Assembly: GCF_003590095.1 (NCBI RefSeq)
Contig: NC_039483.1
Coordinates: forward strand, 9,672,001 to 9,736,000
DNA length: 64,000 bases
Direction: 5' to 3'
Origin: Trichoplusia ni
Taxonomy: Eukaryota; Arthropoda; Insecta; Lepidoptera; Noctuidae
Numbering within the stretch: the stretch's first letter is position 1; every line of letters starts with the position of its first letter. Position numbers and translations under genes: made by a program. Under the pieces are notes generated by a model. It did no database searches and was not told where the DNA came from. It worked only from the letters and a program-made list of their open reading frames with translations. This document shows positions 1 through 10,655 of the stretch, piece by piece.

Positions 1-245
1 CTAGTGATGTGTGGCTCTAACTGCTGTACCGGAGGTTGTGGGTTCAATTCCCACCAAGGACAAACGTTTGTGTGATAAACGCGACCATTATTTTTCGGAT
101 TTAGGTATGATTTATCTATAAAATGTATGAATTTTTTTTTAATTGTAGAAGTATGTTTATCACACCTTGATCAGTTGCTTAGTGCTCATAATATAAGTTT
201 CGCTAAGTTCGAGACTCGATGGCGCTGCGTTTGATACTAGTTTCT
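1..245 (+). repeat. tRNA-derived SINE, family A (cut by window start)
   Basis: The first 60 bases resemble a tRNA-derived Pol III promoter: a GTGGCTCTAACTGCTGTACC stretch followed by a B-box-like GGTTCAATTCC at about 43-53. The body then reads 'caaacgtttgtgtgataaacgcg' in spirit, an AT-rich linker, and a conserved tail ending in a 'gagactcgatggcgctgcg' phrase near 210-230. The same order of blocks is found, inverted, at 41,815-42,045. I recognise this as a common lepidopteran SINE type. It is not a functional tRNA gene because the 5' half does not fold as a cloverleaf. Confidence 0.7.
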
Positions 246-2984
246 TCAATCATCTTTGTAGTAAGACAGATCTAGAAGCCATTAGATCTGCGCTGCAAAT
301 CCTGGGCGCACCGCTTTATCATTTTAATCGGTTTCCGCGCGGGCAGGTGCGAGCCGTCGTCGCGTTTCAACAATTTCATTTAACACCAGCGATCAAACTG
401 CAATGTACGACGGTATAGCTGTACGATATCGTGTCTTATTGAAATATGAATGGTATCGATAGCTTATTTTTAAGGTTTCATATCCAAAAGGTGTAATCGG
501 AACACTATAACTGAGGCTCCATTTTAGGTACGTCTGTTCGTCATCATAAGCCTATTACTTACTGACACAGTAAGTGATGATAGGTAAGTGCTGGTAGGCC
601 CAGATAAAACTGCGCTAAGTCACGTGTACACATCAAACTTTGCAGATCAATGCATCCTTCTTAAAATAATAACAAACACAGTGCTATGAAATGACCAGTT
701 TTATTCGCGAGTTTGTTTGACCTGTCTATTTAGTAACATATGAGAAGGATGATAAATATGTATCTTGAATTATATGATTATGTGTGGGTGGCAGATACAG
801 TTTCTAAAATCTATATAGGTTTTGTTTATTGAAAAGTATCAATAGACTAATATAATAAAATCAAAGGACAGGTACCAGGGCGCTAGAAAGAGATGGCTTA
901 ATAACGTGGTAAGTCGAGGGCCTAAATCGTAAAAATGGCTAAACACGATCGACGTCCTGCACTGGTCTCTCCATTAAATGTTTGTTTGTGTTCTTAAACA
1001 ATCAACTGAAGCGAGAGCGGGGTACTAGGAAACTATGAATATAAGAAGAACATTTATTGGAGAGGTTTTTTCATATTGTTTATTCATATCATTTTTTCAT
1101 TTGGTCACGAAATAAACTTATTACCGCCATTTTAAAACATGGAGAAAATAAACAGTCAATTTAAATTTAATTTTTAAAAAAACAATAAAATTTCCAGGAC
1201 ATCAGAAAGGACACATAACCAAACAGACCCTTTGCAGATAAATGCATAATTAGAGAACGTCTTGAAGCTTGATCGTCATTATGGATGGGCGAAACTGGGT
1301 GCTGTCCAACGTAACCTGACCTTCAAAAAGTGCTACTTAGTAGCCTAATTTGAATAAATGAATTTTGATTTTGATTTTGATCTTTTTTAGCTTTCTCTAG
1401 ATGTTGATACTTTTTATAGTTGAAGTGAAAACAATTTAAGGGTCGCAACAATGAGAAATGTCTTTGGCTGTTGTCAGTCTTCGTCATAAAAAAGCAATTG
1501 ACTTTTAAAGCTCCCAAGATTTAGGGAGGTGTAAGTAAGAGACTGGGGCGAGAATCAGTGTAGCAAAAATTGTGTAGATTCTTGATATTACGAGTATGTT
1601 ACGATTACTATCACTTCTATATTATTTTGATACTTAAAATCAAATATTAGTTATTGTTATATATAATTATATTGTTATAAATACATGGTGGATTTTAAGC
1701 CCTGGTGATTTGTACAATCAAAATACGTAATCTTTCAAAGTAGTTGGGATAAGAAAATTCGGTATCGCTACTTTCGCTAAAAGTTTTTGAATTAAGGATT
1801 AATCGTTAGCTAGATCCCATGGACTTCAGCTATGGAAACGATTCTTGAAGTAACGCCTCTGAATGCCTTTGCATTACTCTCAAGAGATTATTTAGAAAAA
1901 AAGCATTCCGCTGAATAAACATTTTCAAGTGCTTTAAGTTTCTATGCTTTAATCTGTACGAAAAATATTTTGTTTTCCTAGTTATTGTGAAGAATCTTTT
2001 CATTGAATAGTATAGGTACCAGGCTAGCATGTGTTATAAGGTTTCATTTTACATTATTAATTTTGATATTGTTTAGTTGCACTGTTGGCAGAACCAATAG
2101 AGCAATTATATCGAGTGAATGCGTCGGTCAGGGGACACGCAACACGTGGCTTGAATATAGGTTAACTAATCACGGTATACGTCCATTTGTTATTCAACAT
2201 TGATTGATTGGTTAGATTCGTGTTATGTAATATTACAAGGAAACTAATTACTCCGAATCACGTTACTTTTGAGAGAACACTGTTTAATATTTTGTCAAGA
2301 TTTTGACATTGACAAATTTAAATATTTTCTACAAAATATACATACACTATACTGTGTTCTTTCAGAGAAAAAACTTAAACCATCAACTCGTTTCCACACA
2401 TTTTCCGAGACATTTGCCAGAGAAACTCAACAAACAACCTAACTTTATAAACTTTATAGCTTAGAACAATTGGACGAACAGACGGACTTAGATATTGGAG
2501 ATCCAATGATAGGTCTACTTTAAGACCTCCTTTTTACAATCACGCCAGACCTTACAAATAGGTTCTTTTCTGCCCAATGTCGATAGAACGATATAAAAGG
2601 GTAAATGTACCTAATTTGGACCTCTTAAGCGTGATTTATTTTATTAAAGACTTCTTTCGCGTTTAAACGGGAGTCGCATTGACTTTCTAATTATTCGACC
2701 CGGTTCTTCATTGTGTCTAAAGCGTTGATACAACTAAAACAAAGATTTTCCATATTGCTCTAAACATTTTTCAAACGGATTTCATAATAATTATAGTCAA
2801 CAGAGATAGTTGTCATAATTTGTTAAAGTTTAGATACAAATTACCAATAAAGCTAACATATTTGTCCAACAAATTTGAAACTTAATATATCTGGCAATCC
2901 CTGTTGGCAAAGTTTGCTTAAGTTTTCCCTTAAACTACTATCATGGCGACCATTCAAGTAAATCATAGTGATTATAATTAACCA
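246..2984. other. non-coding stretch, no recognised element
   Basis: AT-rich sequence without an exon-like frame, RNA gene or clear repeat. The short frames at 1323-1517, 1830-2030 and 2003-2203 have AT-driven codon use and no recognisable product. Two copies of the CCTGGTA heptamer lie here, at 873-879 and 2017-2023 (both minus orientation). Confidence 0.5.
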
Positions 2985-3218
2985 ATGGCCGCCGTCCTTA
3001 AGAGTCCCGATATGGAGGGACTTACGGAATCCCTACTAGGGTCTCAGCAGAGAATCAAAAGCTCCAACTGTGTGCAACTGGATCTTGTACTAATTAAAAC
3101 TTTCGACCAATCGCCGAACGCTAATTCCAACTCTACGAGTTACTATCCATTTAAAGTTGGAACGGCAATTCTGCATTTCATCCAATCCTCTTGTGTATGC
3201 TCGCAATACATTGTTTAA
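2985..3218 (+). CDS. possible small ORF, 77 codons, unknown function
   Basis: An ATG in a good start context (ACCAATGG, then GCC codons) opens a 77-codon frame ending in TAA. Its base composition is visibly more GC-rich than the flanks, and it uses all amino acid classes rather than the K/N/I/F-rich mix of chance frames nearby. It begins MAAVLKSPDMEGLTESLLG and has a QQRIKSSN stretch and a serine/asparagine-rich centre; there is no signal peptide, membrane helix or motif I can name. It could be a small gene, one exon of a larger gene, or part of an old mobile element. No neighbouring exon was found to extend it. Confidence 0.22.
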   Translation: MAAVLKSPDMEGLTESLLGSQQRIKSSNCVQLDLVLIKTFDQSPNANSNSTSYYPFKVGTAILHFIQSSCVCSQYIV

Positions 3219-3668
3219 TAATAATATATTTGGGTACCAGTGATAATAATCTATGAAAAGCTATTACTTGAATGGAAGTATTTATAACACAATCATGACT
3301 AAGTATTGTTGTTCTGGTTCATATGTAAATATTATATGTAAAGAGAAATATGATTCTCCTAAACGTCATCGAGTCAGATCGTAAAATAACAAATGGGTTT
3401 TGTAGCCTTTGGAATAACTTAAAGAAAAGCGTCTCGTAGACCTCGTAGTTGAGACTTAACAATTTATAAAATAAAGATGTTGCCAATTAGTGTGATGGAA
3501 GACATAGCACGAAGTTTTATCAAATAATTCCTAAAAATTATCTATCAATTTATTTGAATTTCATCAAGTATTTTTCATCAGATTAGGAAATAATCAAGTT
3601 GTATAATTTTAAGCGTTGATAAATGGCTATTTACATATACAGCCGCAACTCTTCTGTCGACCCATGGT
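3219..3668. other. non-coding stretch, nothing recognised
   Basis: AT-rich sequence between the small ORF and the first copy of a locally repeated element. I see no coding frame or repeat structure. Confidence 0.5.
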
Positions 3669-3815
3669 AATGAAGTGAAGTTTACGAGCAGCGTCGTACC
3701 AGGGAAACATGACTTTATAACGAGGTATCCAGTTTCCTTCGAAGCCATTGTAGTAGATATTTAAATGACTTGGTAGTTGCTTAGATTCTAGACGATCTCA
3801 GCCGTCATCTGTTGC
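3669..3815 (+). repeat. dispersed repeat, copy 1 of a local pair
   Basis: This block shares an ordered set of phrases with 4128-4262: 'tttacgagca', 'gactttataacgag', 'tatccagtt', 'taaatgac', and a 'gtagttgcttagat' or similar end. The two copies are about 460 bp apart, in the same orientation, and clearly diverged, so they are old. I cannot assign a transposon class. The first copy contains a CCTGGTA heptamer (minus, 3697-3703) that the second copy lacks. Confidence 0.6.
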
Positions 3816-4127
3816 GTCGTTTATAGTTTAATTTTGATACTTTGATAGTTCACTGTCCTACTATGGGTAAAAGTTACTTGATACTGCTGACATTTTCTTG
3901 CTTTATTTCGTACGTTACGCAATAGAGTAAAAACAATAATTATAAGGACAATAAATAATACAAGTACCTTCTTGTAATTTTTTTTCTTCGTATTCCTAGT
4001 GACTTGTACTAGGACGTTATAATCACAAGAAGTATATTGTACGCGACATTTGGTTTCTCAGAAATAAAATAGTGTCGTTCTGTTTCATAAATTCTCACGT
4101 GGCCATAAAATCTAGATGTCTGCAGTC

Positions 4128-4262
4128 ACAGCCCATCCAGCGGGTTTTACGAGCATCGTATCATGAACAGGACTTTATAACGAGATATCCAGTTGCTCCT
4201 TAGATGGTTCTAAAATATGTAAATGACACGGTACTTACGTAGATCCAGGTATCACTGCTGGC
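4128..4262 (+). repeat. dispersed repeat, copy 2 of a local pair
   Basis: Diverged direct repeat of 3669-3815; it shares the 'ttttacgagca', 'ggactttataacgag' and 'atatccagttg' phrases in the same order. Either two insertions of one family or an old local duplication. The same direction and small gap favour duplication only weakly. Confidence 0.6.
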
Positions 4263-4904
4263 CGAGAATTCCTAGGGAAATGAAGGCACTTTAAATTTAT
4301 ACGTAGGTATGGTAGGTAGGTACTTAATGGTCATGTAGTATCGTACTCTAGGATGTGACCTCATAAAATCCTGTAACGAAGTTAGCTTTATCGTTTCCAT
4401 GAATATTATAAACATTTGATTTTGTCTTTCAATTGTATCTCCCACTAAGACTCCTTTTGAAATTAGCATCTGATACCTGGTAATTTTGACTATAATTTGT
4501 TCTTTGGCTTCGAATTTTCCATTTAATATGATAAGTTAGTTAGTACATATTAAGTAGATTACTTTGCTAAGCGTGAAATACCTACAACGTCTTTGCATTA
4601 AATTGGCTTAGAAACTACTAGGACAGTTCGCGTTATACAAATAACAGAATAACGGTTCCAAGTACCAGGATTCCATAGTTTCAAGGAGCTTAATTATTGC
4701 ATTACTTTCAAGTGAGCGAGCGTCAGTCCGATTTCTAGGAACTATAAGTTTGTTCAATCTACCAATACTATTGACAGAGATAGTGAGATAAAATTATCTA
4801 CGGAAATAGGTATTGATTCAGTACGCTGTAAATTCTGATATTAGAGTGTCTGTCTGAATATTGATATACCAGGTTTTTATGCATGTAGCGTATGAATATT
4901 TAAA

Positions 4905-5088
4905 TTTTCGTCTCTCTGTCTGTCTATTTGTTCCGGTATCTCTAAAAAAATTGTAAAATCGTAAAATGGGTGGACCGATTTTGACGGGACTTTTATTGGC
5001 AGGTAGTAGATTTTAATGAGCAATTAGGCTATTTTAAAGTATTTTTGTTCAATTCCAACAAAGACGCGGGCACATCAAGCGGTACATT
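4905..5088 (+). repeat. LINE-type 3' fragment (lepidopteran interspersed repeat)
   Basis: Contains the phrases 'tctgtctatttgttccggtat', 'gtggaccgattttgacggga', 'ggcaggtagta' and ends near 'gacgcgggcacatc', the usual order in a very common lepidopteran repeat whose tail reads like 'acgcgggc..agc'. A fragment of the same family in the opposite orientation is at 18,181-18,245. No coding capacity remains. Confidence 0.6.
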
Positions 5089-5457
5089 AATTCTAATTAA
5101 AACGCTTAATTATTGGAATTTAAATTTCAAAATTGACTATAAATTCTTTATCTCGGTCGGTTTTGTCTATATTTGAATCTAGCGGGTAATATAATGAGAA
5201 TTGTTCTGATTAGATTCTGTGGTGCGTCGTCGCGGTTTCAAGATTAACCCGGCATCGTTATGGGGATGCTTTACAGCTGTTTAAATTGGAACTAGTGTAG
5301 GAAATCTAATTTCGCCGTGTCTTGTTAACCTACTATGTAATGTTAGGAACTTAAATATTTATATCAAAAAGGAAGATGATTTTTAATAGAGTGCTGGTGG
5401 AAGTATTTTTATGATCTATTCATATCTTACTGTAAACTAGGCGCCATGTACTAAAAA

Positions 5458-5772
5458 CCCGGACAAGTGCGAGTCGGAATCGTGACACAACGAGTTCCGT
5501 AGAAATTGGCCAAAGATGAACAAATCGGTTTGGTGACAAATGAATTCATTTCTATTTTATTAATCAACAAATTTTAATGTATAACAACTTTCTAACCTCA
5601 ATCTTTATTTTTTGTTCCTTATTTCTTCTTACTGCGGCAGCAACAAAAATACATCATATGTGAAAATGCCTACCACGGTTTAAGTGATACGGCCTGGTTA
5701 CGAACGGCCAGACCGTCGACCCTCAGTAATAGAGTTCCGTTTTTACCATTTGCGTGCAGAACCCTGAAAAAT
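5458..5772 (+). repeat. common lepidopteran interspersed repeat ('gacaagtgcgagtcgga' type)
   Basis: Starts with 'cggacaagtgcgagtcggaa', has a central poly-T and GCGGCAGCAACAAAAATACATCA-like block, and ends 'gttccgtttttaccatttgcg...gaaccctgaaaaa'. This order is characteristic of a roughly 300-bp element found in many Lepidoptera. Partial copies occur at 8120-8225 and 51,205-51,440. Its transposition class is unclear to me. Confidence 0.7.
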
Positions 5773-8119
5773 ATAATAACATGTAAATCAGTCTTCCCCA
5801 CCGCGTCATACTAAAAGACACGAAAAATGGAACAACAAACGAAATCCACGAAAAAAAACAACAGAAAAAAGTAAAAAGAACATCACATAGCTAGTATAGA
5901 AACTTTTTGTGGGGTTGAGAACAAGTGACTCGGGTGATATGAGGCCCGCAAATAAAGGCGCTGCCTGATGAAATGACAGGGCGGTGAATAAATCACGCCG
6001 CTGTATAAGAGCGTTTAATCAAAATTCGCTTAAATCACAGTTGATGGAAGTTAGTTCCTCGAGACGTGTGGGTACATGTTACTGTATAAACTGCTCCTAG
6101 TTGTTGGCGGTGCTCGCGGTATGTGCTGCTCATATGCAGCTTTGGAAGGGTGGATAGGGCTGGCAGAAAATTGCAAACAAATAGGAAGTCACGAAGAGAA
6201 ATTGTGTTTTTTTTCTATTTTTTTTCGTAAATATGGTTTGAATGTGTAATTGAAGTTCAATAGGCATAAGGAAAATTAACAAGTATATTGTAAGTTAGTG
6301 TACCTAGAATGCCGTAAGCTAACTGTTTCAAGCAAGTTGTAGTCCTAGTTCCATAAAAAAGTGCTACCACAATTCCTCTAGTACAAGATGATTGGTATAC
6401 AGACAAAAATAAATGTGAATTACTAAAAGTATACAGTAATGAAACCAGGAGCATTATACATGCTCACTTTTCAGGAACAAAATTAACCAAAAATAAAACT
6501 TAAAATCAAAAGCCATTTTACTCAAATTTGGCTACTTAATAGCACTTTTTAACAGTCAATTCACATTGGACAGTACCTTGTTCTACACGTCTTCGCCGCT
6601 TTTCTAGTGCTTTTTTACTATTTACAACTCCAGCTAACTGAACATTACTATAGCATCTAACGCGGTATCAGCAACGTCAGTGCCCGCCAACTCGCGCTTA
6701 ATCTGAATTTATGACGCGCCCGACACCTCCCGCGGAGACGTCGTATCAGACGAAATGAATACAAAGTTTGTTATGAATGAGACGTGCCCTCACTTATACA
6801 CAAAATACGCTAAAAAACGTATCACAGCATTCACAAGCCCAAATTACGCAGAATAATGATAGAATGGATACAATGTGACAATTTGTTGGGACTTTTGTTA
6901 AGCTTTGAATAGGAATCGGGTGAATTGGGGACTATTGAACTGTATAGTCATGTGAAAACGTGATAGTTTGATATAGGGTACCGTAGCTTTATGATTTCCT
7001 GGTATCCAAAGCATGAATTTGCCGCATAATCGAAACTAGTAAAACTGTTCCTAAATCAGACAATTTATTACAATGTCGTTTGTAACACGACGTTCAGTAT
7101 TTTTTTTTGTAGAACGTACCTCACTACCTTATAAGGTGTTTTTTAACTACAATTCAATTCAAATAAAGAAGCTAATTCTAATTATACCTCATTATTTCCA
7201 ATTTCAAATACCTAGTCAAAGGTAAAAATCTAAACAGCATATTTTAGCAACAGTCGCAATATGCAGGCAGCGAAACATGCAGTCCAGTTTTAATTTTAAA
7301 TTAAACTGACCATTGACCGGGCATCGCGAACTTACCGCTCTTAACTAGAGCACCCCAGTTAAATTTATCACTTAATTTATCACGAAAACCTATAAAGGAT
7401 ATGAAACTTTATACCAGAAGCGATAAGGTGTATAATATATTGATCGGTTTTGCCGTTTTCGTATTTGAATAGTTGAGGCCATAAAGTCTGCGGTGTAGAA
7501 CCGAATGTTCTATCCTTATAAAATGTATGTTTGCACTGATCTTAACACTGAATAGAGTTTAATGGATACTGTGGAGTAATTCTAGTGTTTTCAGGGAAGT
7601 TACGAGATTCAGTGTTCCAATGAAGCTTTCAGGTAATTTGTATGCCAATTTCACCTGATATTTCAAACTAATTGTCGTTCAAAACTAATTATCGTAATTG
7701 TAATTTTATCCAAGCATCAACACTTTACTATTTTACTCTAGACTAAATAGCACTGATGTAAATTTTTAAGAGCAAGAAATCTTAACACAAATCTTCAGAA
7801 GTAATCCTTGTACTGCAATTCAATTGAAGAACGTCATGTTTCATTTATGCGATACAATATTTTTATGTACTCTATAATAGGTCCTGCATCTCGGCAAAGA
7901 TCTTCATTTGACTCAATACAATATTAAGTAAATATCTAATTAACGTTCCCAAAAATAAATACTAGTAAAAGAAAAACTAGCAAATAAGTATGGCGGATTA
8001 CATGGGTTGAAAATGAAACCGATCAAGTATGTGTCAGCCTCGCGACGGAAACGAGCAGTTCACCCGTCAAATCGATGACCGTGATAAGCGCAGGTTACGC
8101 TCAATTTTAAATTTCACCT
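5773..8119. other. non-coding stretch with two GC-rich patches
   Basis: No exon or repeat is recognised. Two patches, about 6090-6150 and 6655-6745, are more GC-rich than their surroundings; the second carries several CG dinucleotides and GACGTC but has no open frame or splice donor that would make it an exon. One bipartite motif (TATG-N4-CCTGGTA) lies at 6990-7004. Confidence 0.4.
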
Positions 8120-8225
8120 GCAGCATTAAGACAAATGCATCATATGTTTCAACTGTCTAGCTATCGCGGTTCATGAGGTACAAACAACGGACGCATAGAC
8201 AGACAGCAGTGTGTGGCCTTTTAAA
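8120..8225 (+). repeat. partial copy of the 'gacaagtgcgagtcgga' repeat
   Basis: Contains 'catcatatgtttcaactgtc', 'tagctatcgcggttcatgag' and 'gacagacagcag', matching the 3' half of the element at 5458-5772. Truncated on the 5' side. Confidence 0.6.
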
Positions 8226-8754
8226 ATACTTTACGGGTTAAATAAAACATAGTGTGAAAACCAAAGTAGTAAATATTATTCAAAACTAAAAAAAGACTTT
8301 CAACATGACTAACGCTAATTTTTTGGCCTCAAAATGAAAACAAAACGGCGGCTCGGGGCCAATTAAAAGTTTAACCAATTAACCGGTGCCAATGACGCCG
8401 CACGCAGTTGCATGTTATCTACAACTTTATAACACACTATACATTATCCCAGAGCTGTTATCGCGGCAACTAATTGCTAACATATCATCGGAGAACATTA
8501 AGGCAACAGTATAGTTCGGGATACATCGTAATGTTTGTGCGTATATGCTTATAAACATCCTTAATAGACCAGGATACAGTATATTTCTTTCTATCGCTGC
8601 TGTCCTGGTAGTTGAGGTCGTATAGTTTTAAATTTATTGCTTATTAACAGGAAAATATTTTGATAAAATTTTCAAGAAATCAGTCATTAGAGACTAACAT
8701 TGGTTTCGCAACTCTTAATTAATGATTTAGTTATTAAAAATTACACTTTCTAAG

Positions 8755-8894
8755 CGCCGATTTTTCAATCGCCATATAACTTTTATCTGACGAATATATT
8801 AATTTTACGTTTTGACAGCTTTTGTATAGAAAATATGTCAAACGGCCATACTTATTCCTCAGATAGAAGTTATCTGATGGTTGAAAAATCGGCC
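8755..8894. mobile_element. MITE with about 40-bp terminal inverted repeats
   Basis: The left end begins 'gccgatttttcaatcgcca' and the right end is its near reverse complement, finishing 'ggttgaaaaatcggcc'. The arms extend about 40 bp each, including a 'taactt..tatctga' block, with a handful of mismatches around an AT-rich centre of about 60 bp. The 140-bp length, terminal inverted repeats and absence of coding make this a miniature inverted-repeat element. The inverted ends resemble MITEs I have seen in moth genomes. Target duplication is not clear. Confidence 0.75.
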
Positions 8895-8949
8895 TTGAAG
8901 GGTAGAAAACTATTATTAATACTAATTATTATTATTTAATTATTATTAA

Positions 8950-8988
8950 GCTAGGTTTAAATAACACTAATTATTATTTAAACCTAGC
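8950..8988. repeat. 15-bp perfect foldback
   Basis: Arms 8950-8964 (gctaggtttaaataa) and 8974-8988 are perfect reverse complements around a 9-nt loop. It sits 56 bp downstream of the MITE, inside a run of ATT-rich sequence, and could be the remnant of another foldback element. Confidence 0.7.
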
Positions 8989-9748
8989 ATACCAACAATC
9001 TAGCAGTGAACCAGGCATACATAAACGTCTTGCAGTGAGTATGTGTAAACATTGTAGTCTTGTCCGGTTACTAGCAAAGCTCACGGTATCAAAACATTAC
9101 TTAAACCTCACTTCAGGAAGGAAAGGAAACATTCTGTACCATTAGCTAAATAGAAATAAGAATGAAAGCCTCGCTATGGGCGGAGGTCAGGCGGAACAAC
9201 GAATAATGCTCGATACCGCTTGAGGTGCAAATTGTGTTGACATTATATGAAAGGGAAACAATCTTTTGTTTATTCTATTGTTATTTTAAAAATAATTGTT
9301 ACATTCTATCCGTGTCCTGACAAATATTTATATCATTCAGATTAATAGGTAAACTGTAATGTGATTTTAGGGTTAATGTTTGGGGTATATGTGTACGAGT
9401 ACTACGTACGACTTAGGCAATGAACTAAAAATATGTATGTAAGTTTATGGTAGTGAGGGCTAGTGACGGTACTTGCTAGTTAAAATCGTGCTAGTAAGTG
9501 ACATCATACGAGATTTTATTTTACTGTATCCTCTACATATTTCTTCAAGATATAAAAGCAAATACGTATCCTATATTTTTTGGAAATTTATCTGACGGCT
9601 AAACAGGTTTCTTTTTTAAACCTTCTTCATACAAAAATAATTAAATAAATATCAACCAGACTCAATAATATCAAATTAGAAAATTGTGGCCTAGGATACA
9701 GGGACCCAAAATAGCACACAACACATAAACATTATTAAAACATAAAAC

Positions 9749-9787
9749 CTATTTTGGGTTAATCCAGTAAGTATTAACCCAAAATAG
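9749..9787. repeat. 15-bp perfect foldback
   Basis: Arms 9749-9763 (ctattttgggttaat) and 9773-9787 are perfect reverse complements with a 9-nt loop. The half-word cccaaaatag also appears just upstream near 9706, so there are three copies of this word within 90 bp. Confidence 0.7.
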
Positions 9788-10439
9788 ATTTCACCAAAAA
9801 AAGACTTCTGTACACAGTAACAGGTTTATTTTTGGATATCGGATACAATTAGCGAGCCTACAAGCGAAGGCTTCGTTCAAAAGACAGGCGCCATCGATTA
9901 CCGCTCGTTACCTGCCACGCACTGAAATAAATTAAACATTGATTGTGAACATAGTGCGGTGGTTACAGTGAAGCAAGTCGGGAAAGTGGCTTGAAGATAC
10001 ACTGATAGGTTATGTGTGCCTGGTATTTTGTTGCTTTCTTTTATAATGCTTATGCTGATCTTGAAGGTTTTATTTTTCCTGTGATTTGTTTGCTTTACTA
10101 TGGTATTTTAGCAAAAGAAGAGAAATTAGGACCTTTAAACTTAGGTAGCTTTAAGACGACTGGTTGATACAATACAAACATAAAATAAAACAATACATAA
10201 TATTACATGTCAACATATTACATGCTATCTACTTATGCAAAATGTAACAATACGATCCAAAACGCCGTCAGTTACCTTAACATTTAGATAAAAAAACATC
10301 ATTAAACAGATCCGTTTGATGTCATAAATATCACAAATATTTTACGACATAAAATACAGTTCCCTCAAAAATACAGATATTAAAATAATTTTTATCTTTC
10401 CAACAACAGCGGTCAAAAATTCACGCCTTAACGAATTTA

Positions 10440-10655
10440 ATACAGTTGACTTACCACTCATTCATCGACTGGGCCGAGGTTCGTTCAAATTCAACACCGC
10501 CAGCGTCCGTGGCGGGGATTTTCCGGGATTACTTCGAATCCCGTGACGTCATCGTCCCGTGGCTTATACCCGGCCGACTTATCCGGGCACGTTTTTTTCC
10601 CCTCAGAAAATATCGTCTTCAGTCGCTTAGCCGGTACAGTGCCGCCTCTGAATTA
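10440..10655 (-). promoter_or_regulatory. isolated GC-rich island, possible promoter and first exon
   Basis: An abrupt GC-rich, CG-dense block in AT-rich surroundings. Read on the minus strand it has a TATA-like GTATAAG (10,563-10,569), a perfect CRE palindrome TGACGTCA (10,544-10,551), a kappaB-like GGGGATTTTCC on the plus strand (about 10,514-10,524), a CGGGATT/AATCCCG inverted repeat, and a consensus splice donor GTAAGT at 10,449-10,454. This order would fit transcription to the left from about 10,535 with a non-coding first exon of about 80 nt ending at 10,455. No downstream exon was found to the left, so the gene would have a first intron longer than 10 kb. The 70-codon plus-strand frame across it looks like a by-product of its GC content. 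An enhancer is the main alternative. Confidence 0.35.
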
